Shown here: positions 1 to 16,574 of the stretch, piece by piece
Layout of the letters: the number at the start of each line of letters is the position of its first letter
Position numbering within the stretch: the first letter of the stretch is position 1
Assembly (NCBI RefSeq): GCF_040807025.1
Contig: NC_090968.1
Coordinates: forward strand, 1,612,001 to 1,676,000
DNA from: Struthio camelus
Lineage: Eukaryota; Chordata; Aves; Struthioniformes; Struthionidae
Length of the DNA stretch: 64,000 nucleotides
Direction: 5' to 3'
Program-made: the position numbers and the translations under genes
Notes under the pieces: model-generated
What the model was told of the DNA's origin: nothing
Seen by the model: the letters and a program-made list of their open reading frames with translations, nothing else
The model's database searches: none

Positions 1-693
1 TCAACGGGCTCATCCCAAGCTGTCAGAACCCAGCTCAAATACTCTTGAGCAGGAATTGGTGAGCTGGGAAAAGTTTATTATTAGACAAAACATCAGAATA
101 AGAAGATACTGGTTCCCAAAGCTGTCACACCAGCCTTATTAGTCTGACACAAGCACAAGCCACCTCCCACTCGCCTCTCACGCCCAAAGAGCTTCCGTGA
201 CTAGCAGGTTTAGGCACTTACTCTAGGGAGAATAATCCACACTAGCAGGCAAGGTGTTTCACAGCATCCAAGTTTTGCCATTCTGAGGCAATGGAAAAAT
301 TATTGAAGCAAATGCTGCATCTTGTTTGAGTTCCTGAGTATCTTTTAGGAACAAAGCAAAAGCTCATCTCCCCCATCAGACACAAAGATCACTCTAAATG
401 GATTTTGTAAGGCTCAGCTGCACGACTGTCCATCCAGGGTCTCAGGAACATAAGGAGTCCCGAGGGCCCTCTGGAAGCAGCTCTGTTTCGGGTATGGTTA
501 TCCTTAGAAGTGCGTTACCGTTGCCACCACATCTAAGCAACCCGTCCCTGGCGACACAGGAATAGCGGCGGAACGGGGAAGGGAACACCAAAAAAGCTTC
601 TGCTCCCCCTCCCCGAGTTCATGCTCGAGCCGCACATCAGCAGTGCGGCACCCCAAATCCCCATCGCGAGGAGCCGGCGCTTCCGGGACCCAC
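1..693 (-). other. YKT6 intron (partial)
   Basis: This stretch lies downstream of the first coding exon of YKT6 on the minus strand. I looked for the next longin-domain exon, expected to start with SVQEF-like residues, and did not find it. Base composition is ordinary and no repeat or RNA gene was recognised. Confidence 0.7.
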
Positions 694-797
694 CTGGATC
701 TCTGGAAGAAGTTGAAAGTGGACACATCGTAGGCAGCTTTCAGTAAACGCACTTTGGGGTCGCCTTTGTAAAGGACACTTAGACTGTAAAGCCTCAT
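694..797 (-). CDS. YKT6: YKT6 v-SNARE homolog, first coding exon (gene continues past left edge)
   Basis: The minus-strand exon encodes the first 34 residues plus two bases of the next codon. It begins MRLYSLSVLYKG and ends FFQRS, which aligns almost residue for residue with the start of vertebrate YKT6. YKT6 is an R-SNARE with an N-terminal longin domain and a C-terminal prenylated CAAX motif; it acts in ER-Golgi, endosomal and autophagosome-lysosome fusion. Only the first beta strands of the longin domain are in the window. The exon ends in a good donor (CAG then GTGGGT, just left of 694). A consensus acceptor (polypyrimidine then CAG at 817-819) lies 20 bp upstream of the ATG, so a separate 5' UTR exon is possible; alternatively the 5' UTR is continuous. 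The remaining coding exons were not found in bases 1-693 and should lie to the left. Confidence 0.95.
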
Positions 798-816
798 CGC
801 GGCGTTTCCCACCGAC

Positions 817-1500
817 CTGGGCGAGGGAGGAGGGAAGGGACGCCGGTGAGACGCCTGGACGGCGTCCCTGGCCCTGGCCGGGCCCCCCCCGCCCCCTGGG
901 GCGCACCGGCTGGGCAGGGGGCTCCATCCTGCCCGGCCCGGACCCTTCTTACGTCCTTTACCCGGCCACCTGCCCCCCCCCACCCCACCCGCTCAGGGCC
1001 CCCCCCTTCCCTCACTCCCCCCTCCGGTTTGGCGGGACACCCCCCCCCAGGCTCCCCCCTCCGCTAGGCCCAGTCCCCCAATGCAGCCCCCCAGTCTAAC
1101 CCAGCCCGACCCAGGCGGGGTCCAAGCGGGGCTCAGCGCCCCCCCCCCGCCCGCCGGCCGTACCGCGCCCTGCCCCGGCGGCTCCGGAAGTCGCTGTGAG
1201 GAGGAGGAGGAGGAGGAGGAGGAGGCGGCGGCGGGCGGCCGACACGGCGACGGGCGCAACCCGGAAGCAGAAACGCCACCGACCGGAAACCAACGCGTGC
1301 CCCCGGGGCCGCTGCCACGGGGCTTCGCCCGCTCTGCGCACGCGCCGGCTCCGCCCCCCCCCGCCCTCAGCCCCATCGGCCAATGAGGGCCCGCTCCTCG
1401 CGCGGGCCACGCCCACCGCCTCTCCCGTCCCGCCTCCGGGCTGAGCGGCCCAATCAGCGCCGCCCTGACATCATCGGGGCGGATCTCTCGCCACACCCCT
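817..1500 (-). promoter_or_regulatory. YKT6 CpG-rich promoter / 5' UTR region
   Basis: GC-rich DNA dense in CpG lies directly upstream of the YKT6 start. It contains a (GAG)n run at 1198-1225 and two CCAAT boxes on the plus strand at 1380-1384 (GGCCAATGAG) and 1450-1454 (CCCAATCAGC). This fits a TATA-less housekeeping promoter. The exact transcription start cannot be seen. Confidence 0.6.
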
Positions 1501-1659
1501 CCGGGGTGTGGGGGGGTGGGGGCGATCTATCCCAGCATCCTTTGCGGGGGGGAGGGGTGTGGAACAAGGCTCCCTCTCCCCAGCCATGTGGGGGGGGGGG
1601 GGACCCCCTACGGGGCGAGACGCAGCCGTGGGGCCGGCCTCTTCCCCTGGGCTGGGTCC

Positions 1660-2240
1660 CCCTGTCGTGTGGGGACCCCCCCCATGGGGCAAGACCCCTA
1701 TAGCGTGGTGACTCCCCTATAGGGCTGGCCTCTCTCTATGGGGCGATGCCCCTCCTTTGGGCGAGACCCCCCCCTATGGCATGGGGACCCCTCTGTGGGG
1801 TGGGGACCCCCTATGGGGTGAGATCCCCTACGGCCTGGAGAACCCTCTGTGGGGTGGGGACACCCTGCTACAGGGTGAGCCCCCCTATGGCCTGGGGACC
1901 CCCTATGGGGGACACCCCCCTATGGGGCGAGACCCCCTATGGCCTGGGGACCCCTCTGTGGGGTGGGCACCCCCCTCCATGGGGCGAGACCCCCTATGGC
2001 CTGGGGACCCCTCTGTGGGGTGGGGACCCCCCTCCATAGGGTGAGACCCCCTATGGCCTGGGGACCCCTCTGTGGGGTGGGGACCCCCCTCCATGGGGCG
2101 AGACCCCCTATGGCCTGGGGACCCCTCTGTGGGGTGGGGACACCCCTCCATGGGGCGAGACCCCCTATGGCCTGGGGACCCCTCTGTGGGGTGGGGACAC
2201 CCCCCTATGGGAGTAGTCTCCCCACAGTGTGCACACCCCC
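1660..2240. repeat. Minisatellite, about 56-bp unit
   Basis: Tandem units built around CCCCTATGGCCTGGGGACC and CTCTGTGGGGTGGGGACCCC. About five tidy copies lie at 1930-2215 with degenerate copies on both sides. Long open frames on both strands here are a product of the repeat and do not look like genes. It lies between the YKT6 and GCK promoters. Confidence 0.9.
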
Positions 2241-2329
2241 CCATGGGATTGGCCCCCCTCCATGTTGTGAGCCCCCCACGCAGCTGACCTCTCCCCAAAG
2301 CATGGGGACCCGCTATGGGGTGGGGGCCT

Positions 2330-4775
2330 CCCTCAGCAGCGTGAGACCCCCCCTCCCCCACAGCCTGGAGACCCCCTCCACGGTGTGAGACCCCCCCCCC
2401 CACAGCCTGGAGATGCCCTCTGCAGCGTTAGACCCCACAATACAGCCTGGAGACCCCCTCCACGGGGTAAGAGCCCCCCCGTACTGCCTGGAGACCCCCT
2501 CTGTGGGGTGAGACCCCCCCCATACAGCCTGGAGACCCCCTCCGTGGGGTGAGACCCCCACACACACCCTGGAGACCCCCTCCGCAGGGTGAGACCCCTC
2601 CACACACAGCCTGGAGACCCCCTCCACAGCGTTAGACCCCCCCCACACACACCCTGGAGACCCCCTCCACAGGGTGAGACCCCTCACACACCCTGGAGAC
2701 CCCCTCCGCAGGGTGAGACCCCCCCACACACAGCCTGGAGACCCCCTCTGCAGGGTGAGACCCCCCCCACACACCCTGGAGACCCCCTCCTCAGCGTTAG
2801 ACCCCCCACACACACACCCTGGAGACCCCCTCCGCAGGGTGAGACCCCTCCACACACAGCCTGGAGACCCCCTCCACAGCGTTAGACCCCCCCCACACAC
2901 ACCCTGGAGACCCCCTCCACAGGGTGAGACCCCTCACACACCCTGGAGACCCCCTCCGCAGGGTGAGACCCCCCCACACACAGCCTGGAGACCCCCTCTG
3001 CAGGGTGAGACCCCCCCACACACAGCCTGGAGACCCCCTCCACAGCGTTAGACCCCCCCCACACACAGCCTGGAGACCCCCTCCACAGGGTGAGACCCCT
3101 CACACACCCTGGAGACCCCCTCCGCAGGGTGAGACCCCCCCACACACAGCCTGGAGACCCCCTCTGCAGGGTGAGACCCCCCCCACACACCCTGGAGACC
3201 CCCTCCTCAGCGTTAGACCCCCCACACACACACCCTGGAGACCCCCTCCGCAGGGTGAGACCCCCCCACACACAGCCTGGAGACCCCCTCCACAGCGTTA
3301 GACCCCCCACACACACACCCTGGAGACCCCCTCCGCAGGGTGAGACCCCTCACACACCCTGGAGACCCCCTCTGCAGGGTGAGACCCCTCACACACCCTG
3401 GAGACCCCCTCCGCAGGGTGAGACCCCTCACACACCCTGGAGACCCCCTCCGCAGGGTGAGACCCCTCACACACCCTGGAGACCCCCTCCGCAGGGTGAG
3501 ACCCCTCACACACCCTGGAGACCCCCTCTGCAGGGTGAGACCCCTCCCACAGCCTGGAGACCCAGTCTGTGGGGTGAGACCCCTCCCACTCCTCAGGGTG
3601 AGACCCCCCCATACAGACTGGAGACCCCCTGAGCGGGGTGAGCCCCCCCCCCACAGCGTGGAGACCCCCTCCTCAGGGTGAGACCCCCCCATACACCCTG
3701 GAGACCCCCTCTGCGTGGTGAGACCCCCCCACACACCTTGGAGACCCCTTCCACGGGGTGAGAGCCCCACACACACCCTGGAGACCCCCTCTGTGGGGTG
3801 AGAACCCCCCCCCACTCAGCCTGGAGACCCCCTCTGCAGGGTGAGACCCCCCCCATACAGTCTGGAGACCCCCTCCGCAGGGTGAGACCCCTCCCATACA
3901 GCCTGGAGACCCCCTCTGCAGGGTGAGACCCCCCCCATACAGTCTGGAGACCCCCTCCACGGGGTGAGACCCCCCCACACACACCCTGGAGACCCCCTCT
4001 GCAGGGTGAGACCCCCCACACACACCCTGGAGACCCCCTCCACGGGGTGAGACCCCCCCACACACACCCTGGAGACCCCCTCTGCAGGGTGAGACCCCCC
4101 CCACACACCCTGGAGACCCCCTCCTCAGCGTTAGACCCCCCCATACAGCCTGGAGACCCCCTTCACGGGGTGAGAGCCCCCCCGTACTGCCTGGAGACCC
4201 CCTCCACAGGGTGAGACCCCCTCACACACCCTGGAGACCCCTTCCACGGGGTGAGACCCCCCCCATACAGCCTGGAGACCCCCTCTGTGGGGTGAGACCC
4301 CCCCACACACCCTGGAGACCCCCTCCGCAGGGTGAGACCCCCCACACACCCTGGAGACCCCCTCCACAGCGTTAGATCCCCCCATACACCCTGGAGACCC
4401 CCTCTGCAGGGTGAGACCCCCCCCATACACCCTGGAGACCCCCTCTGCAGGGTGAGACCCCCCCCACAGCCTGGAGACCCCCTCTGCAGGGTGAGACCCC
4501 CCCCACAGCCTGGAGACCCCCTCCACAGCGTTAGACCCCCCCACACACCCTGGAGACCCCCTCCGCAGGGTGAGACCCCCCACACACCCTGGAGACCCCC
4601 TCCACAGCGTTAGACCCCCCCATACAGCCTGGAGACCCCCTCCGCAGGGTGAGACCCCTCACACACCCTGGAGACCCCCTCCGCAGGGTGAGACCCCCCC
4701 ACACACCCTGGAGACCCCCTCTGCGCAGTGAGACCCCCCCACACACCCTGGAGACCCCCTCCGCGGCGTGAGCAC
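2330..4775. repeat. Minisatellite, about 39-bp unit, about 60 copies, with higher-order repeats
   Basis: The basic unit is CACACACCCTGGAGACCCCC followed by TCCGCAGGGTGAGACCCC, with variants CCACAGCGTTAGACC and CTGTGGGGTGAGACC. Blocks of about 250 bp carrying the same order of variants recur near 2590, 2840 and 3090, which shows higher-order amplification. The C-rich strand is the plus strand. The array ends about 700 bp before the GCK start codon. Confidence 0.92.
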
Positions 4776-4779
4776 CTCG

Positions 4780-5501
4780 CTGTGGGGCACCCGCCCCGTT
4801 ACCCACCCCCCCGACCCCCCACCCCGCCTGCCCCCCGCGCCGGCGCCCGGAGGAGGTTTAGGGCCGAGGGGCCGGCGGCCCCCCCCCCCGGCTTTCGGCC
4901 CCCCGTTTCCCGGGGGGAGGCCGTCTCCATGGGAGCGGGCCGGGTTGCTAAGCCGGGCGCTGGAGTGCTTTGCCGCTGCCGTGACAGGGACGTTGGAGCC
5001 GTCGGCATGACAACGGGAGGGTGGAGGGCGGGGGGGGGGAATGGGGGGGGGTGGCCCCACCACCCTGGCTTCGCCTGACCGGGGGCGAACGGCCCCCCGC
5101 GCTCTGCCCGGGGCGCCCTCCCGCCCTTTCCCCCACCTCCGGCCGACCCCTGGGCCCGAGCGGGCCGGCCGGCCGACCGACCGCCTGCGTCGATTCGGAT
5201 GCTCCGAGGCGGCGGCGGCGGCGGCCGGGCCGACGAGGAAGCGAGCGGGAGGCCGCGGCCCCGCCATGCAGGGCGGCGAGGCTGAGCCCCGCCGGGCGCC
5301 CGGCCCTCGTCCACGAGCGGCATGAAATAACAACCCCCCCCACCCCCCCCAACCCCTTAAAACAAACCAAACAAACAACCCACCCCTCCGAAAAAAAGGC
5401 CGAAAGTGGAGCAGCCCCCGGCCGAGCGAGACGGGAGCTGCCGAGCGCCGGCCGGACCCGGCGGTGGCGGCGGGGCCCGCCCCGTGCCCACGGCTGCCCC
5501 C
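4780..5501 (+). promoter_or_regulatory. GCK upstream CpG island / candidate neuroendocrine-type promoter
   Basis: CpG-dense DNA leads directly into the first GCK coding exon. That exon encodes the N-terminus of the mammalian beta-cell/neuroendocrine isoform (MLD...), so this should be the matching promoter. No TATA box is seen. An A-rich island at 5357-5390 carries repeated CAAACA motifs (reverse complement TGTTTG), which resemble forkhead sites. Function is inferred. Confidence 0.55.
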
Positions 5502-11828
<6,327 letters not shown>

Positions 11829-12170
11829 GAGCGGAGGGCGCGACGGACCCCGGGGGGGGCGGCGTTGGGGGGGGTGGCGTGGGGGGTGGCAGCGGGGCAG
11901 CCCCGCGGTCCCAGCTCCAGCTCTCACCGGGGAAAGCCGGCGGCAGAGACAGACGCCGGAAGGGATCGGCCGCTCCACGGACGCGGCACCGACTTCTCCT
12001 CCGGGGGGAGGACCGGCGGTGCGGGAGCATCCGGCCGGGTTCTGCTCGCCGCGAGGCAGGACGGACAGCGTCGCCCCGGGCGGGTGCCGCGGCTCGGGGC
12101 CGCCCCGCCGTGATTTCGGGGACCGAGCGGGACGAACCGGAGGGATACGGAGCGGGGGCGAACGGGGCTG

Positions 12171-12176
12171 AATAAA
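12171..12176 (+). terminator. GCK poly(A) signal AATAAA
   Basis: AATAAA lies 343 bp after the GCK stop codon, giving a 3' UTR of about 0.36 kb. The MYL7 promoter motifs begin about 200 bp further on. Confidence 0.8.
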
Positions 12177-12378
12177 CCCGGCTGCAGGACGGCGCTGCCT
12201 CTTTCTTTCCCCCTGCCGGTCGGACTTTCGGGAAGGACGAAATCCCTCCCAGCTTTTTTCGGGTGCCCCATCACCCTCGCCAGGTACCGACCCCGAAAAC
12301 GGGCCGCCCCGGCCGACCGACCCCTTTCCCCATCCTATTCCCCAGGATGTGCCGCACCTCGGCCCCCTTCCCGTGCAG

Positions 12379-12548
12379 CCAAAAATAGAGCCGGCACCTC
12401 CGGGGCACCCGCGGGACCCGGCCTGGCTTGCGTCCGTCACAGCCCTTAGCGGTGTCAGCGCCCCGGGGGCGCCAGCGCCAAGTTTGGCTCGGCCGCCGCC
12501 ACCCGCCACCGCATTTAGCTCGGCGGTGATAAGCCCGGGGGGATAAAA
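12379..12548 (+). promoter_or_regulatory. MYL7 promoter with MEF2/CArG-like, GATA and TATA-like boxes
   Basis: CCAAAAATAG at 12379-12388 is one mismatch from both a MEF2 site and a CArG box. TGATAAG at 12527-12533 matches the GATA-factor consensus. ATAAAA at 12543-12548 stands about 50 bp before the start codon and serves as a TATA-like box. MEF2, SRF and GATA4 are the usual activators of atrial muscle promoters, so the arrangement fits MYL7. Confidence 0.6.
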
Positions 12549-12594
12549 CCCGGCAGCGCCCCGGGGGTGCCGAGGCGCAGAGCCGGCCGCCGGG

Positions 12595-15500
12595 ATGGTG
12601 AGCGCGGCCGGGCGCCCCGCACGGGGCTGGCCTCGGCGCCCCAGGGCGCGGGGGGACCCCAGGGTGGGGCTGGGAGCACCTCAGGGTGAGAGGGGACCTT
12701 GGAGATGTGGGGGGACACCAGGCGTGGGAGCAGCTCAGGGTGTTGGGACCACCCCGGGGGGGTCTGGGGACACCCAGGGGTCTGGGGACACCCCAGGGCA
12801 TGGGGGGACCTCAGAGATGTGGGGCTACTCCAGGTGTGGGAGCAGCTCAGGGTGTTGGGATCACCCCAGGGGGGTCTGGGGACACCTCAGGGTGTGGGGG
12901 GACCCTGGAAATGTGGGGCTACCCCAGGGGTGGGAGCAGCTCAGGGTGTTGGGACCACCCCAGCGGGTCTGGGGACACCCTGGACGTTTGGGGCTGACCT
13001 GGGGATCTGGGGACACCCCGAGGTGTGGGGGGACCTCAGAAATGTGGGGCTACCCCAGGGGTGGGAGCACCTCAGGGTGTTGGGACCACCCCAGCGGGTC
13101 TGGGGACACCCTGGATGTTTGGGGCTGACCTGGGGATCTGGGGACACCCCGAGGTGTGGGGGGACCTCAGAAATGTGGGGTTACCCCAGGGGTGGGAGCA
13201 CCTCAGGGTGTTGGGATCACCCCAGAGGGTCTGGGGACCGACACCTCAGGGTGTGGGGGGACCCTGGAAATATGGGGCTACCCCAGGGGTGGGAGCACCT
13301 CAGGGTGTTGGGACCACCCCAGGGACTCTGGGGCCAACCTGGGGGGCTGTGCTAACCCCAGGGTGTGGGGGGACCCAAGGGGGGGCTGGGGACACCAAGG
13401 GGGGCTGGGGACATCCCAAGGCATGGGGGGATCCCAGGGAGCTGGGGCCACCCCAGGGGGTCTGGGGACATTCTGGGTGTCTGGGACCACCCCAGGGTGT
13501 GGGGTGCCCCTGAGGGGCTGGGGCCACCGAGGAGGTGACAGACTCTTGGGATCTGGGTGCCCAGGGCTACCGTGTGGGGTTGGGGCCACCCTGGTTGGTG
13601 GGGGGGGCACCCATGGGTCTCAGCCACCCCAGCAGGTCTGGGGCCACCGCGGGGGGCTGTACCAACCCTGGGTGCCACCTGAGGGGCCGTATCCCCCACC
13701 CCCCAAGGGACTGTCCCCCTGGGGACCTGGGTGCCGCCCCTGCAGCCCCTGGCCGGGCACAGGGACCCGCAGGCAGCGCCCGGCAGCGGTGGGATCCCCC
13801 CAGGTCACTGGAGGAGGGCAGGGGAGATCCCTTCTGCTCTGATTGGCTCACCCGGATGGGAGGAGGGAGATGATTCCCTGTGCTGAGCCAGCAGGGTGCT
13901 TTGGCCTCTGATTGGCTGTGACTGAAAAAGAGACGAGAGGAGGGCACTAGGATTCCCTGCGCTCTGATTGGCTGCAGCCAAGAAAAAAAAGGATTTCGTA
14001 TGCTCTGATTGGTGGCAGTCCTCAGCCAAAAAAGGATTCCTTGCACTCTGATTGGCTGCAGTCAAAAAAAAAAAAGCATCCCCTGTGCTCTGATTGGCAG
14101 CAGCCCTCAGCCAGCAGGATTCCCTGGGCTCTGATTGGCAGAGGCCCTCAGCCAAAAAAAAAAAAAAAAAAAAAAAGATTTCCCTGCACTCTGATTGGCT
14201 GTGGCCAAATAAAGACTTCCCCGTGCTCTGATTGGCTGTGGCCAAAGAATGGCTTCCCTGGGCTCTGATTGGCTGTGGCCAAAGAAAGGCTTCCCCGTGC
14301 TCTGATTGGCTGTGGCCAAAGAATGGCTTCCCTGGGCTCTGATTGGCTGTGGCCAAAGAAAGGCTTCCCCGTGCTCTGATTGGCAGAGGCCAAATAAAGA
14401 CTTCCCCATGCTCTGATTGGCTGTGGCCAAAGAAAGGCTTCCCCGTGCTCTGATTGGCTGTGGCCAAAGAAAGGCTTACCCGTGCTCTGATTGGCAGAGG
14501 CCAAATAAAGACTTCCCCATGCTCTGATTGGCTGTGGCCAAAGAAAGGCTTCCCCGTGCTCTGATTGGCTGTGGCCAAAGAAAGGCTTACCCGTGCTCTG
14601 ATTGGCAGAGGCCAAATAAAGACTTCCCCATGCTCTGATTGGCTGTGGCCAAAGAAAGGCTTCCCCGTGCTCTGATTGGCTGTGGCCAAAGAATGGCTTC
14701 CCTGCACTCTGATTGGCTGTGGCCAAAGAAAGGCTTCCTCGCGCTCCGATTGGCCGTGGCTGAGGCCGCCGCTCCCGCAGGCCAGCAGGAAGGCGGGCAC
14801 GCGCAGCAAGGCGGCGGCCAAGCGGGCGCAGCGGGGCTCCTCCAACGTCTTCTCCATGTTCGAGCAGTCGCAGATCCAGGAGTTCAAGGAGGTACCGGGC
14901 TTTGGGGGCGGGGGGGATCCCGGCGGGGTGATGGCGGGGGTCCCAGAGACGTTGGGGTCCCCCCAACGCCTCCCTCCTCCCCCCCAGGCCTTCAGCTGCA
15001 TCGACCAGAACCGCGACGGCATCATCACCAAGTCGGACCTCAGGGAGACCTACGCGCAGCTGGGTGAGCGCCGGGCGCGGGGCGGCCGCGGCCCCCCGGC
15101 CGCCGAGTCCGCGCGCCCAGCCCCGTCCGTCCCTCTCTGTCCCCCAGGGAAGCTGAACGTGAGCGACGAGGAGCTGGAGGAGATGCTGAAGGAGGGCAAG
15201 GGGCCCATCAACTTCACCGTCTTCCTGACGCTCTTCGGCGAGAAGCTCAACGGTGAGCGGCGGCCCGGACCCCCACGCTCGCCCCGCGGCGGGCGGCTCG
15301 GCCCCCCCTCCACGTCCCCGCTTCACCCCTGTCCCCCCCCCACCCCCCTTGCAGGCACCGACCCCGAGGAGTCCATCCTCAACGCCTTCAAGCTCTTCGA
15401 CCCCAGCGGCACCGGCACCGTCAACAAGGACGAGTGAGTCGAGGTGGCGCTGGGGCCGCCGGGCTCCGTCCGCCTTGTCCCCGCGGTGGGGACGGCGCCC

Positions 15501-16223
15501 CCGGCTCAGCCCTTCCTGCTTCCCGCAGGTTTAAGCAGCTCCTCCTGACGCAGGCCGATAAGTTCTCCCCCGAGGAGGTGAGGCAGCTCCCGCGGGTGGC
15601 CCTGTCCCCACGCTGGCCCCTGCCCGCCCTGTCCCCAAAGGCCGGTGGCCTCTCCTCGCGCCGGTGCGTGAGAAGGGAGCCGCGGAGGAAGCGGGTGCCC
15701 GGGACACCTGCGTCCCCTCCTGCCAGCTGGCGGCAATCATCTTCCTGCCCCAGCCGGAGATGTGGGGACACGGGGCAGAGCCCTGCAGGAGGGACCCGTC
15801 CCCGAGGTCCCCAAGTGCCCCGCACGGACCCTGTCCCCGAGGTCCCCGTGTGCTCTGCACAGACCCATCCCCGAAATCCCCGTGTGCCCTGCATGGACCC
15901 GTCCCTGAGATCCCCGTGTGTCCTGCACAGACCCACCCCGAGGTCCCTGTGCGCCCTGTACGGACCTGTCCCCAAGGTCCCCGTGTGCCCCGCACGGACC
16001 CGTCCCCAAAATCCCCCTGTGCCTCGCACAAATCCTATCCCCGAGGTCCCCGTGCGCCCCGCACGGCCCCGTCCCCGAGACGGCGGCGTGCCACAGCCCC
16101 GGGGCGCGTGTCCCCACGCAGGTGGAGCAGATGTTCGCCGTGACGCCCATCGACGTGGCCGGCAACATCGACTACAAGTCCCTGTGCTACATCATCACGC
16201 ACGGCGACGAGAAGGAGGACTGA
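12595..16223 (+). CDS. MYL7: Atrial myosin regulatory light chain 2 (MYL7), 7 coding exons, 174 aa
   Basis: MYL7 binds the neck of cardiac myosin heavy chain in the atrium and tunes contraction when phosphorylated. Coding exons: 12595-12597, 14781-14891, 14988-15063, 15148-15252, 15355-15433, 15529-15577, 16122-16223; all junctions are GT-AG and the frame closes exactly. The first coding exon holds only the ATG, as in other regulatory light chain genes; the next exon begins [10 protein letters not shown]. The phosphorylatable pair is in RGSSNVF (Ser21/Ser22). The single divalent-cation EF-hand loop is [12 protein letters not shown] (about 44-55), and the C-terminus is [11 protein letters not shown]. 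Intron 1 (2.2 kb) is entirely tandem repeats. NK-lysin lies downstream on the opposite strand. Confidence 0.97.
12640..13700 (+). repeat. G-rich minisatellite in MYL7 intron 1
   Basis: Units with GGGGTGGGAGCACCTCAGGG, TGTTGGGACCACCCCAG and GGTCTGGGGACACC recur about every 43 bp, and in larger blocks of about 130 bp. The plus (sense, non-template) strand is G-rich. The array decays to the right and is followed by the CCAAT array. Confidence 0.88.
13836..14762 (+). repeat. CCAAT-box tandem array (about 23 copies, 37-bp unit) in MYL7 intron 1
   Basis: Each unit carries CTCTGATTGGCTG (or GATTGGCAG), the reverse complement of CAGCCAATCAGAG, a full NF-Y-type CCAAT box with its preferred flanks. 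The rest of the unit is TGGCCAAAGAAAGGCTTCCC. The first seven or so copies (13840-14140) are divergent with A-runs; from 14190 on the copies are close to identical. A variant with GGCAGAGGCCAAATAAAG recurs near 14378, 14488 and 14600, so three units form a higher-order repeat of about 111 bp. The last copy (GATTGGCCG near 14748) ends just before the exon 2 acceptor. The long antisense open frame exists because 111 is divisible by three. Confidence 0.93.
15775..16090 (+). repeat. Minisatellite in MYL7 intron 6
   Basis: About eight to nine degenerate copies of a roughly 36-bp unit with GACCCGTCCCCGAGGTCCCC and GTGTGCCCTGCAC. Unlike the intron-1 arrays in the window, the sense strand here is C-rich. 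Confidence 0.8.
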
Positions 16224-16273
16224 GGGGCCGGCGGCGCCCGGCCGCCCTCCGTCACGCGCGCGCGCGCGGGCCG

Positions 16274-16279
16274 AATAAA
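16274..16279 (+). terminator. MYL7 poly(A) signal AATAAA
   Basis: AATAAA lies 51 bp after the MYL7 stop codon, so the 3' UTR is very short. It faces the NK-lysin poly(A) signal about 220 bp away on the other strand. Confidence 0.85.
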
Positions 16280-16495
16280 CGTCCGATACGAAACGCCGGG
16301 GCTCTCGTCCGCGGCCGCAGCCGGAGGAGCAGGGGGCCTCATCCCCGGGGAGGGCTTTGCACCCGTGCGCGGCTCCCCGCGGCGGCACGTCCCCGATGCA
16401 ACCCCCATTCCCCCCCCCACCACCAAAAGAAGGGGCCCTGCGGGTGGCTCCGCGGAGGCCCCGTCCCCAGGAGACCCGGCGTACAGGCGAGATGC

Positions 16496-16501
16496 TTTAT
16501 T
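16496..16501 (-). terminator. NK-lysin poly(A) signal
   Basis: TTTATT on the plus strand reads AATAAA on the minus strand, 74 bp past the NK-lysin stop codon. Confidence 0.8.
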
Positions 16502-16574
16502 ACACTGGGACGGGGACGGGGACGGCGCAAGCTGCCGGCAAAGCCGCGAGCCGGCGGGGACCGCCGCGGGGCTC

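Noticed and set aside
1198-1225. (GAG)n run as coding for a Glu-rich protein
   Set aside because: It lies in the CpG promoter region of YKT6 with no supported gene; the short open frames do not extend into anything recognisable.
1903-4806. Several repeat-encoded proteins between YKT6 and GCK
   Set aside because: Pure minisatellite translation; all frames and both strands give similar periodic peptides.
13805-15326. Antisense open frames of about 400 codons over the CCAAT array
   Set aside because: The 37-bp unit gives a 111-bp, stop-free three-frame cycle. The predicted peptide is a pure repeat that runs into MYL7 exons in antisense, with no gene-like features.
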